Of a DNA stretch of 64,000 nucleotides, positions 37,108 through 48,200 are shown in pieces. The stretch's first letter is position 1. The number at the start of each line of letters is the position of its first letter. The notes below the pieces were generated by a model. That model was not told the origin of the DNA. It saw nothing but the letters and a program-made list of their open reading frames with translations, and did no database searches. Position numbers and translations under genes: made by a program. Source of the DNA: Typha latifolia (taxonomy: Eukaryota; Streptophyta; Magnoliopsida; Poales; Typhaceae); NCBI GenBank assembly GCA_019914945.1, contig CM034112.1, positions 3,991,001 to 4,055,000 on the forward strand. The letters run 5' to 3'.

Positions 37108-40077
37108 ATTTAGCATGGTTTCAATATATATATATATATATATACATATAGGTTGAGCCAATTCTTCTTTATATCGTTACATGTAATTCGTTTACTTCTT
37201 GCTCATCTTCATTCCCTTCTTCTTTTTTCCTTTTCTTTTTTGCTTTTTTGAATCGGTTGGAATTTAGTTGTAAATTCTCTCTGGAAAGAAGAATTGAGGA
37301 AGATCTTTAAGCCAAAGGATATGTAGCTAGTTTCTTCATCTTAAAAGCTTCTTCTTGGAAAGAGGATTTCATTGAAGCTTTTGTACATATTTAGATTTCA
37401 AGACAAAATTGTGGCTAGAAAATTGTCAAATGCTGAACTAAATATTTAACATATGTTTTATTAAATTAAAACATTTTATATGTAAAATGAGTCTTAATTT
37501 TTGAAATCTTACCCTTTTCTCAAATATAAATATAAATTACTTTGTTGAATATAGGATTGATATTTAAATTTGAATTTTTTGATCAAACTTCTCGAAGGAT
37601 GAGTTTCTCTCTGTATTGCCCAAGTTATGGACCTAACACAGTTTACAAATTTTAGGGGGAAAAAATTATTTTGTCAAGTCAATTAATTGCTTAATTTCTT
37701 GTAAGAAATTGTTCTGACTATAGAATTTTTATTTAATTTTAATCTTTTTAAGAAAAATTATACAAACATAAAAGGAGTAGGGTAATATCAGCAGCCAAAA
37801 ATTATACAAGTATAACCAAAACTAATAGATTCACCAACCAATAAATATATAAATATGATAAATATGAGAGATAAAGAAAGCAGAGAAAAAAGAGGGCAAA
37901 TACAAGCAGGCAATATATTTAACCAACTCGGGCAGCCTATCATATGCTGCCACGTGGGCAATTAGACAAGCATTACTGGCCTAATGGAAGCATTATAAAA
38001 TATGAAAGAATGAACTAATCATACAAAAGCTGCAAGCTTTCTGTAGTTCTTCCTTTCTATAATTACTGGAATCTCATACGTAGAAAGATGGAGTTGGTGG
38101 TGAAAAAGGCTCATAAATTGTTAACTCTGTAATTATTTTAAAAACTCAAGTTATTATAAAATATAATTATTTTATAATTTTAAATAAAATATTTTTATGG
38201 GCCTAAGAAATGAACAAATTTATATGTTTAAACTAGCTCACCAAATAATAGCAGTTAAAGAATAAAAACTTTTAATATTTTATATTTTAAAATAGATAAA
38301 TAATTTTAGGGTTTCAAATCATTATCTTAATGAGCATTTTGCAAGATAACCGCATAGTTAGGTCGGTAACTCGGTTCATGGCAATCCACCTCAACTGAAG
38401 TCACCTGTTCAACTCGATACATTTTCTTTTCATCTATTTTTGGTACACTTCTTTGGTACGCAGGCCTAGTTTTGCAAAAGAAAAGATTCTTTTCTTTGCC
38501 TATGGTTATTTTGACATATCAAACCACGAATTCTAAAGATATTAACATGCTATTGCGTGTGGATGGAGTTCTCTTCTCTCCCTTCCTTTCTTTCACCTCC
38601 AACCAACGTGGCTGCGTGTGTTGCCTTTCAGGGAGTTACTATCCGGGAAGGTTTGTATGCAAGGGAGGTGGAAAAGTGACATCCATTGGTACTAAAATCA
38701 ATACTTGTCTATGGAAATATTTATGTTTGATATATTGATCAAAAATATTATGCATCTTATTTTTATTATCACTTACATCTTATCTTATCAGTATTTATCA
38801 TTCGAGATTCCTATATTATGGGGTTTAATATTTCAAAACATTCCGAACCTGATAACATCGGATAGAATGAAGAATATTTTATTTATTTTCAAAATTAAAA
38901 TATTTAAATATATAAATTACTCTTTATCAAAAATACTCTGAGTTGTGCCTTTTTTTTTATTACATTGTGTTAAAAAACTAAGCGTGGGAGCCCAAATTGC
39001 AGGGGTCGAATAATAAATAAATAAATTACAAAAAAATTTTGATTATTTTTTTATATTTATTTTTACTCTTTTTTATTGATACCCCCATTGCTTAGAAACA
39101 TGCATAATTGGTAAGGAATATTCTTTTTCTTATCCAACTGAGATCATGTTGGGTTTGCAGAATCTTTCCTTTAAAGAATTCTAGTCTAAGTAGGAGAATA
39201 TTTTTTTTTTATTTCTTTTAGAAGTTTTATTTCTAATAAGATAGATAAAAAATTTTGAGTCTAGATATAGTCCATGATAAGCTACTGCACTCTCGTATTT
39301 ACATTGGAGATTTGTAACGACGACCTACCTCGAAATGTAAAGATTTGCACTTTCAATCTAATATGCAAAAAGAATTTATTTTCTTCCTCTACTCGTATAA
39401 CCCTGCAAACTTCATATATAGAACCTTGAACACTGGGTTTTCGAATTATATAATTTATACTAAGTTCTTTACATATTCGACCTATTTCAAACTTGAGCAA
39501 GCCGGCCAGCTCTTTTGAGAATATTCTTATAAATTAACTAAATATATCAATATTCGAATCCTACTTCAAACTTGGAAAGCTCGCATCATGTATATATATC
39601 TTGGGCCCCTGGAGATAAATATTAAGAAAAAGAGAGTTGAAATATCAATATATATATATATATATATTTCAAGAGGTTGAAGTAGGGATCTCCATAGTTG
39701 GGGAGTATCATATGGGTATGGAGGTCTCTTGGGTCGGTAGCATTTGGGGATCATTCGGTCTTTGGCTTAACGTGTGGATGTATATTTTTCTACACCTAGA
39801 TGCATTTCTCTAAAGCTCCAGTCCATGTCAAAGGTCTTTCTTTCTTTTTCCACATCTTATGTTTAGATACATAGATAGAAAGATAGAAAGAGAGATGGTT
39901 GGGAATTTACTCCTTGATTAGGATTTTGGGCACATATTCTTACCTGGCGAAAATTTTCTTATTTATTCATGTGAGCTACTGAGTTTTTGGGCACGTATTC
40001 TTATTTAATTAGTAGATATCGAAACATATTTCTATTATTTTTTATTTAGAAAAATTAGTATATAACACCATGTTTTA
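37108..40077. other. AT-rich intergenic sequence
   Basis: It contains TA microsatellites (37123-37145, 39646-39667), a promoter-like cluster (37951-38132) and one arm of the fold-back family (38735-38860). No convincing protein-coding frame is visible. Confidence 0.5.
37951..38132 (+). promoter_or_regulatory. Promoter-like cluster: G-box, TATA box, short ORF
   Basis: CACGTG (in CCACGTGGG) is at 37951-37956 and TATAAAA at 37994-38000. The first ATG downstream (38088) opens a 14-codon frame (MELVVKKAHKLLTL) ending at 38132. GTAATT near 38129 could instead be a splice donor. Spacing between the elements fits a plant promoter, but no gene follows. Confidence 0.35.
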
Positions 40078-40415
40078 TAACGTAATTGTGATTTACATCC
40101 TATATTTTTAATGTTTGCAAATTAAGTCATATAATTTAGCAAATATATACAGAGAATATTCCGTTAAGTATAGATATTTTATTTCTAAAATAATTAAAAT
40201 ACTCTTATTTTTTAAATGATTAAAATACCCTTAATATGACTTGATTGAAGGTATTTTTATAATTCTTAAATATAATTAATTTAACTCAAAGATTTAGTTA
40301 ACTTTAAATAACTAATATAACCGTAAGATATTTTCTACGCATATTTATTAAATTATAAAATTTAATTTATAAATTATAAAAAATGTAAGGTGTAAATTAT
40401 AATTTCATTTAAAAA
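40078..40415. mobile_element. MITE-like fold-back (about 340 bp)
   Basis: The left end GTGATTTACATCCTATATTTTT is mirrored by AAAAATGTAAGGTGTAAATTATAA at the right, with further matching inward. AT-rich and non-coding. Borders are approximate. Confidence 0.55.
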
Positions 40416-40733
40416 AAACTCCACCCTATGTGGTATGTCTTAGGTAGATATACGTGCGTGATAATGGGAATAACGATGATGACAGAGGAGGACGACTATG
40501 ATGACATGGATTGACCATGCGTGGAAACAGATGAGAGATCTAAATAGGATAATAGGAGGGTAGCTTGATGTGACTGTGAAGTAGGGCCCCCAAAGGTCCA
40601 ATTAACTGTTGGGTATGTAGAGAAATCCTTGCAATGAGCTGGTGGGGTTTTTCTACTTGATCAACGTTAAACAATCGAAGGGGAAATCGCAACGAAAATG
40701 ATAAGAGAGAGAGAGAGAGAGAGAGAGGAGACG

Positions 40734-40763
40734 AGTCAACGGTCAAAGGTCAAAGGTCAAAGG
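40734..40763 (-). promoter_or_regulatory. Cluster of four W-boxes
   Basis: The minus strand has three tandem CCTTTGA repeats, giving three TTGACC and one TTGACT in 30 bp. W-boxes are binding sites of WRKY factors. They lie next to a GA microsatellite (40706-40728). No recognised gene is adjacent, so function is unproven. Confidence 0.5.
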
Positions 40764-41454
40764 TGAAGAATTATAACTACAAGGACCTCAGAATTGTTCA
40801 TAATTACATGGAAGAAAATTTTGTATTTTAGGTCCGTGTGATTTCGCTCAATTGCACAAAACTTTTATATATTTTAAATTTAAGTACTTAACTAACTCGC
40901 TATGATACAACAATTATTTTTTCTATCTTAGACCAATATAAAAGTTGAATTAGATTCTGATTTGAGACTAAGTTTTAAAAGATTTGATAGATTTTCTAAT
41001 ATATCTAAAATAATATCGATTAGATTTTTAATGACAAAAATATTAATCAGATGTGTACTTTTATTATATCTTTGTCATCGAAAATTTTATCAGTATTATT
41101 TTATATGCATTAAAAAGTTTATTTAATTCTCTATAATTTTTGTTTAATGAATATCCAAAATTCAATCCATACTTGATTAAATATAATAAAAAAATAACAG
41201 TTGTATTTTAGTCAAGACCACATAAAAATTAAATGCTTAAGTTGAAAGTATACAAGGTTTTATAGAATTGAGCTAAACCACATAGGGTCAAGTGCAATTA
41301 ATATCTAAAATATATTGAATAGTTAGGGATAAAACTAGGTAATGAGACACCTAAATCTTAATATCTAGGATCAAGTGTCTATTTAGGGCAGTTATGTATG
41401 TATTTATTTATTTATTTATTTTTAAAGCACATTATTCATTTTTTATGGTAAGAC

Positions 41455-42217
41455 TAGACGTAATCATCGGGCGGGCTAAGTCGGGTTCGGGCTGAGCTTT
41501 TCGGGCTAATTGGGCTTAAGTATTTGTTCACGATCTGACTCACCAATCACTCGGACCGGGCCAGACTAGAATAGTCTAGCCCATTTATCACTCGTTGGCC
41601 CGTGAGAGATCAGCTTAGCTGGGTCGGGCTTTGCCTCATAATGGGGATTTCCTTACTGAGATGGATTTTCAGTGGCGAATTCTTCTTGTTCTCAAAGAGA
41701 AAATTTTCTAGCTTGAGATTGTAGTGGATCATGCCGTGCCAGTGGCAGAGCTGCACAACCTCGACGATGGTCCTCGTGACTGTGGCGGCGGCTCTCTCCA
41801 TGTAATGCCCCCTCACTATGATCTAATCAAAGAGCTCGCTGCCCTCGTAGGCTCCATGAGAAATTGTGCCGTGCTCTCGTCCTCACATGCCTTCAAAATC
41901 ATGATGCTAAGATTCTAGGACAAATGGTGCATGATGGTGACCTCGCGGCTTACATCCTCGACGTCGACAGCAGTGCGCAGCTTGCGCTTTGAGATTGACT
42001 TGCAAGCTAGGAGCTCCTTCGTGTCACAATTTATGCAGAGGTATGTCACGCCAAACGAGCGGGCCAAATGGCGGGCTTCTGGGCCGGGCCAGGCGGACAA
42101 AGGGCTGGCCCATGCCGCCTATGGGTAGTTCGGGCTCAGGTTGGGTCGGGCTTAGCCTAGTCCAAATTGGGCTGGGTTAGGCCGAGCATAGGCGAGTTGG
42201 GCCTTTTATCAGGTCTA
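41455..42217. mobile_element. Non-autonomous hAT-type transposon carrying a captured kinase fragment
   Basis: Flanked by a perfect 8-bp duplication GGTAAGAC (41447-41454 and 42218-42225). The ends TAGACGTAATCATCGGGC and, on the other strand, TAGACCTGATAAAAGGCC form an imperfect inverted repeat. Both subterminal regions are rich in GGGC-type words (41470-41640 and 42050-42210), as in other plant hAT-like elements. The middle is a CDPK fragment on the minus strand. No transposase is present. Confidence 0.85.
41650..42060 (-). pseudogene. Calcium-dependent protein kinase (CDPK) fragment, decayed
   Basis: Reading 42060 to 41650 gives the kinase N-lobe blocks [27 protein letters not shown] (with the ATP-binding lysine) and [14 protein letters not shown] decayed middle has KACEDE and FLMEP. 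Then come [21 protein letters not shown] and the catalytic loop [19 protein letters not shown]. The loop has HYNLKLEN where CDPKs have HRDLKPEN, so the catalytic Asp is lost. There are stops near 41910 and 41825 and at least one frameshift. The Ca-binding EF hands are absent. No intron is seen, which fits capture from one long CDPK exon or from cDNA. It sits inside a hAT-type element. Confidence 0.9.
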
Positions 42218-42292
42218 GGTAAGACCCTAACCATTTGTGATAAGTAGTCATACCTTTCCAGGCAGCTTTGAGATTAGTAAAAGAAATATGGT

Positions 42293-42689
42293 ATTTTACA
42301 AATCACACCCTATATTTTATCTAGTTTGTAATTCATATTTCGTTTTTGACGATTTTGTAACCCAATCCCTCCTTTTTCTTTATAATTCTCGTTTAACACC
42401 TTAACGTTATTTTGACTAACTGATATCGACTAAATTACTAAAATACCCTCACCATTATTTTTTTTCTCCTTTTTGCTCCTTCTCTGAAGAAGTCATGAGT
42501 AATTTAGGTATTTATAAATTATTTTATATATTATAACGAAATATATATTTGCTATTGTTGGTACTGTTTAAATCAACGGAGAGTGTTAAATGAGAATTAT
42601 AAGAAAAAAGTATGAGTCGAGTTAAAAAAACTTCAAAGACAGGATGTAAATTACAAAATAGATAAAATATAGGGTGTGATTTGTAAAAT
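42293..42689. mobile_element. MITE-like element with about 130-bp inverted ends
   Basis: TTTTACAAATCACACCCTAT at 42294 is mirrored by the reverse complement ending at 42688. The match extends inward through TCTAGTTTGTAATTC- and CTTTATAATTCTC-like words. The target duplication was not resolved. Confidence 0.7.
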
Positions 42690-43162
42690 TTTCAAGAAAC
42701 TATTATTAGATTTTCTTGGCTCAGAATACTGCCGAAAAGAAATGGTAAAGTGGATGGAAAAATAAGCTAACATTTATTAGTAATGTTTGATTATTTTTCA
42801 TAGATAAGGAAGTGCTAATTCAGGGATAAAAGTACGTCTTCTTGTGAGCCCTAACTGGGCCTAATTTCCTGCTTAAGCTCTTATTGGGCCTAGTAATTGC
42901 AATCTAACAATAATTAGTGAGAATTTTCTCATTTCACCCCCCATAATACGTGTTTATTCCTTGTAGCCGTACGGCCCATGCTCAATTGGACTTTTCTGAA
43001 GACATCCCCAAATAAAATGTTTATTTAGTGGAAACTGTAAAAGTGAATTGAAAATAGTGAAAAGAAAAGATGAGCTGCAAATCCAAATAAGCACATAATA
43101 TATGGTGTGAAATGAAAATAATCTGTTCAATCTCTTGGCTCTCCCCAGCCGAATCCAAAGCG

Positions 43163-43567
43163 ATGCTCTCCAACGCCCACGCGGCCCACTCTTACCCTCT
43201 CTTCCCCTACTCCTCTCGCGGCCGCCGCCACGCCGCCGCCGACTCTGTCGAGCTTCGCCGGAGGAGGATCACCTCGTCCCAAGCGAGCGAGGAGGCCTCG
43301 GAAGTCGCGCACGAGGGCCCGCCGGCTGGGTCTTCTCTGAGAGGCGCCGACGTTCTAAGGGCGCTCCAAAGGGCCGTCGCAGCGAAGGAGACGGCGCTGA
43401 GAGAAAAGAGGAGGAGGAAGAAGAAGCGATCGCCGACGCCGGCGGTCGAAGGCGGAGGCATGGAATTCGAAGACGTCCAACCGATCGAGATCCGCGGCTA
43501 TTGGGCCACGCGGATCGAGGAGCTGGAGAAGCGAATCCAAGAACTCCAAGAGTGGTACTACGATTAG
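43163..43567 (+). CDS. Uncharacterised basic protein with C-terminal coiled coil (134 aa)
   Basis: The start chosen is ATG 43163 (MLSNAHAAHSYPLFPYSSRG), where GC-rich coding composition begins. An upstream in-frame ATG at 43112 lies in AT-rich sequence and would add 17 residues. The protein has an Arg-rich N-terminal half. A helix with ADVLRALQRAVAAKETALREK leads into a lysine/arginine cluster (KRRRKKKR) that could be a nuclear signal. The C-terminal block VQPIEIRGYWATRIEELEKRIQEL forms a short coiled coil. It is a single exon. I do not recognise a named family, and function is unknown. Sharp GC contrast with both flanks and the amphipathic C-terminus support a real gene. Confidence 0.6.
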   Translation: MLSNAHAAHSYPLFPYSSRGRRHAAADSVELRRRRITSSQASEEASEVAHEGPPAGSSLRGADVLRALQRAVAAKETALREKRRRKKKRSPTPAVEGGGMEFEDVQPIEIRGYWATRIEELEKRIQELQEWYYD

Positions 43568-45295
43568 TAGAGTCGATTCACTGAGTTAGAAATTAGAAAT
43601 CTACTCTTGATTCTACTCTATGACAAATAGGCAATGGAGTCGAACTCCCGTTTGAAATTTGAGAAATTTCCCTCTGATCTTTTTGATGATTTTTGTATAC
43701 ATGATAAGAAGTTTAGCTTGCTAGTATCTTTGCATGCTTAGTGTTCTATCTATATGGCATGGTATACTAAATGCACGTTTGATTACTTGACAAGAAAATT
43801 TTGAGAAAGTTATCCTTGGAATAGATAAGTTTATATCCTTAATCCTCTATAAACCATTCTGATGAGAGGGTGTATAAGGGTTGGGATGCGCCTATGCTTT
43901 CACTGACGCGTAACCGATGGTTCTGATCGATCTCACACGAATCTGTTTGAATGAAAACCGTGCTTGTAATAAGGTAGTTTAATTTCAACCGAAACTTATT
44001 TTGTGGTCCGTGGTGGCTTAGTTCAACGGCTTAGCTTAATTGATGACTTGACGGTATGGTTAATCTGAAAGAGCAACTCGGCATAGTCTAGGGAGTGTTA
44101 GCCCTTTGTCTATCTCATAAATTCCTTATCCCACTACAGTATGGGTTCAGAAAGCATGATAATGAGAGTTTATCTTAGGACAACCAAACTAGGTTATTCC
44201 TCTCAACATCTATGGCTGCTAGGCTTTACCTCTTCTTCCACACCATGACTCCACCAATGAAAGTAAATGACTGGTGAGAATGCTTCACTTGTGTCTCCAC
44301 CTTGGCCTCAAATATGTGGTGGTAACACACATCACTGCAAAGTCTACAGATCTAGAGAGAATTCCTTCTCACTGTGCACATCACTACAAAGTCTAGAGAG
44401 AATTCCTTCTCACTGTGCAGTTCCAGTTCTGTCTACATTCCAATATCACTGTGGTGGTAACAATCTTTTTTAGCCATAAGATTGTTACCCATGGAAATTT
44501 TGTGCCATATCTTGCTTCCTGATAGGGAGGGTTGGCCACTATTGTTGTGCCTCTATCAGATTGCAGTGGTCTAGTGATTGGTTCTTTGTGAAAGCTTTGG
44601 AAAAATGAATTCCCACATAAGTCTCACACCTTTGTAGTGGTTCCAAACAACTGATCCTGTTCCAGCGTTGCGTTCTAGTAGGAACTGGATTGGAAATTGC
44701 ATTAAATGGTCATGTGGTACGGCCATTCCTATTAATGTAAGAAGAAACCTGAGCATCGAATATCAGGCCTATGCATTCCAATGGCCATAACAGTAGACAT
44801 AATAATTTGTAAAAAAATAGATATTTGTGCATCTTAAATAAGTTTAATTAATCAATGAGGGAAAAGTAGAGATGCTATCGAACTTGGCCACAACAATCCA
44901 ACCTAGTCATTGCAATTATGGAACCTTTCAATTCTTGCAAGATCATTGATATACGTAATGATAAGTTCATTTTCAGTTTTAGATACTTCATAATAGATTA
45001 TATCACAAACACAACAACAACATGAATCATACAGTAACTGGGAAAGAGAAAGCACATTAAAAATTTCTCCTGTGTTTTTTTACCAGATTGCTAATTTACC
45101 CAGACAACTGCTTACGCTCAAAGGTAGCTAGTGCAATTCGATCAGATGTTAGATATGGAACCATGCGACAAATTTCTACATCTTTTTACTCTATTAAGTA
45201 CGCTGATGAATGGCCAGGAATGCAGTGATGATGATACTGGAACGGAACCAATGTCTCATGGAGGTAGCAGCAATAGAAGCTCAAAATTTTTTAAA
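43568..45295. other. Intergenic; small tandem duplication
   Basis: It includes 3' flanks of two convergent genes. A duplicated unit with core GAGAGAATTCCTTCTCACTG occurs at 44329-44378 and 44379-44419. No other gene is seen. Confidence 0.5.
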
Positions 45296-48200
45296 TTAGT
45301 AAGGATGGTATCGTCGTCCACGGCTGCCTTCGCTGTTTCTACCACCTCCACTGTCACTTGAGCCACCCCTGCGGTCACTTCTTCGAGGCGGGGGCGGTGG
45401 AGCTTGTGCACCAGGCTGCTGCCTGAATAGTTTGAAACTTATGAAAATAAGGTGCTGACACCAAGAGTGCTAGCATACATAAGTACATATTAGATGACAA
45501 TCTTCTTACAGAACATATCCCAGGCGACCATCAGGAAGTACCATCGGCACCATCCTCATCCCTGACGGCATTGGTCCTCTACCATATATTACGGGCTGCA
45601 AGATTTTCCATACAAAAAACTACTTCACAAACCAAAGCAACAAGCATATCCAGTTGAGTTAAAGAACAGAAATGGAGCCAAAGATGCAAGAAAGAGGATT
45701 ATCCAGTTCCACTGAAAGTGAAAGAAATATAAACCTGGTTATATCCTGAAGAACCATATCCACCACCACCACCACCACCACCACCACCACCACCACCACC
45801 ATACGCACCATATGGATCTGCAGGATAACCGTAAGGAGGATATGGAGGAAAACTTGGAAGTAACCCAGGCTTCTGTGAATAATCAGGCTTCTTATCTGCT
45901 TGAGGTTTGGCAAGGGAAGCTTCCACAACATGTCCTGCGGTCCAATAAAATTTAGACATCTAATATTATATAGCACCAGACGATATAGGTTTCATTTACT
46001 AACTAGTTACAGAAAGCTGAAGATATATGATGGAATAGGTATACATGGAGCTAATCAGAAACAACTAGACACAAAATTAATTTGCTTGTAATGCCTTCAA
46101 TCGGGACCAATTAAATAATAGACATGTTAACTCAAAAAATAATCATGATCCACTAAGATGGATGAAATGCATGACAAATACACAGAAAGGAATACCGTCA
46201 ATTTCATATTTTTCAGTTCCTTTTACTGCCTTCAATGCACTAGATCTCTCTGCAAAATGAATAAACCCAAAATCCCGCTTCTGTCCAGCTTTAGCAGGTG
46301 GCAGGACAACTTTTGTAATCTCTCCATGACGTTCAAAAATCTCCTTAATCTTTTCTTTTGTGATATTCTCTGGCAGATTTTTCACATAAATAGCTTTCAC
46401 CTGCAATTTAAAAGGGCATCACCCAAAGCGTCGTAATTGGTCATAACATGCAGCAGTCTTCAGTGGTTCTTGCAATAAATTTCCAAACAATAGGAACATA
46501 AAAAATAGAGCTTTATTTTAACTTTTACTTTACATGCACTGTGTGGAAAACAGATGACGAAAGAGATTAGTTCAACAACATATGCTCGAGTGCCAACAAA
46601 TTAGATATGTAAAATAAAACCATCAAATGAAATTTTATTGTTCCATAAATAGAAAAAAGATGACTCAGCAGTTCCATAACTGACAGAAGATACAGTTAGG
46701 TTCAGAACTTCAGCTTGAATCACAAAAGTTTGGTAAGCACCAGCCGAGAGAAGATACACTAACATTAGTGCATCACGTAAGCAAGAGAGAGTGGAGAGAT
46801 GAAGATAGGTACAGGTGGTTGATTTAATAGGTCTGGTGGGCAAAACTACACCATAAAAATATCAGACATGGAAAATCAGTTGTTTCTTGCAAGGTACTAA
46901 GAAAAGATGCCAACATCAACATAAATCATAAAACAAATACAAGAAGATACACTAACATTAATGCATCAGAAAAGCAAGCAAATGTGGAGAGATGAAGTTA
47001 GGTCCGGGAGGTTGAATTTATAAATCTGTGGGGCAAAACTACACCATAGAATCAAAGACATGGCAAATCAGTTGCTTCTCATAAGGTACTGAGAAAAGAT
47101 GTCAAATCAACATAAATAGCAAGAAAAATATAACTTCTATGCTAACAACTATTGACGGTACCTTGTGCAATATACAACTGGCAACACAATGTGCATCAAG
47201 TTTTATGATGTTTATACATGGACAGTAACTATACAATTTTACAAGACAAAATGGTTTATCCTAGTGGCTTCATGATTGGACCTAGACCTGGATGCCTGAA
47301 TACATGAGGATTACCCCCCTTTTGTGCAACCCAATAGCCAATTAATGCCATAATTATCCCATTAGACACCAACATTTTTCAGAGTTGCACAAAGTACCAG
47401 CCATAAAAAGAGAGTAAACTGCAACACTGGAAGGGCAGAACATACTTAAAAGTGGTCATCTAAATTGTAGCTCAGCAGCAACTAAAGCATAAGAGACAAT
47501 AATCAGGTGAATTACATGAACTTCAAAAATCAGTCTACCAAGATGCACAGTACTGCAGCAATTCTAAGCTGTATACAGATTAGTGGCTCTGTGCAGCAGC
47601 AGAGAAAATGAACTAGAATGGAGGCCATAAAGGAAGAAAACCACACTGATCTTACAGCAAAGATCATGATGGTATGACATGTAAGCAGATGTACATGAGA
47701 CAAGAAGTGCAAATATACAGACTGAATTTCAAGATTTGCAGGGCTCATGGTTATTACATTTCCCAGGTACATGGACAACAACAATAAGTTACAATATGGT
47801 GATTGGCCAAGCAGCACTTTATATGTAAAGAAAGGAAGAGACAGGTCACTAGAAAAGAAGAAGCTGCAGAGGAGCCTTCAGCATAGATTAGACCACAAGC
47901 ACCAAGAAGATGGTAACCAATAATGCAAGAAAATTTCATTTCAAATTATCTAGGATGGTTAGTCCGTGAATAAAAACAATGACCTAGTTTTGTATAACCC
48001 TTGTTAGAGATCTAGGAATAGACATACATGGCACTGAAGAGATAGAAATCTCAAGTTAAAATTGAAAATTCAATGCCACGTAAAAACATAAAATTAGTTA
48101 ATAACTTAATATATCTGGGATTAATCAGAATCAACTGAAACTCTGGCACCAAATAAATGTAACTGAAAGGTAGCTGCTGAGAACCAACAAAAATAGTACC

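Noticed and set aside
38472..38941. Two overlapping open frames
   Set aside because: AT-rich, no family pattern; part overlaps a fold-back arm.
43859..43945. C/D-box snoRNA candidate (TGATGA, two CTGA)
   Set aside because: The complementary AACCAT/ATGGTT pair lies upstream of the last CTGA, so the required terminal stem does not form.
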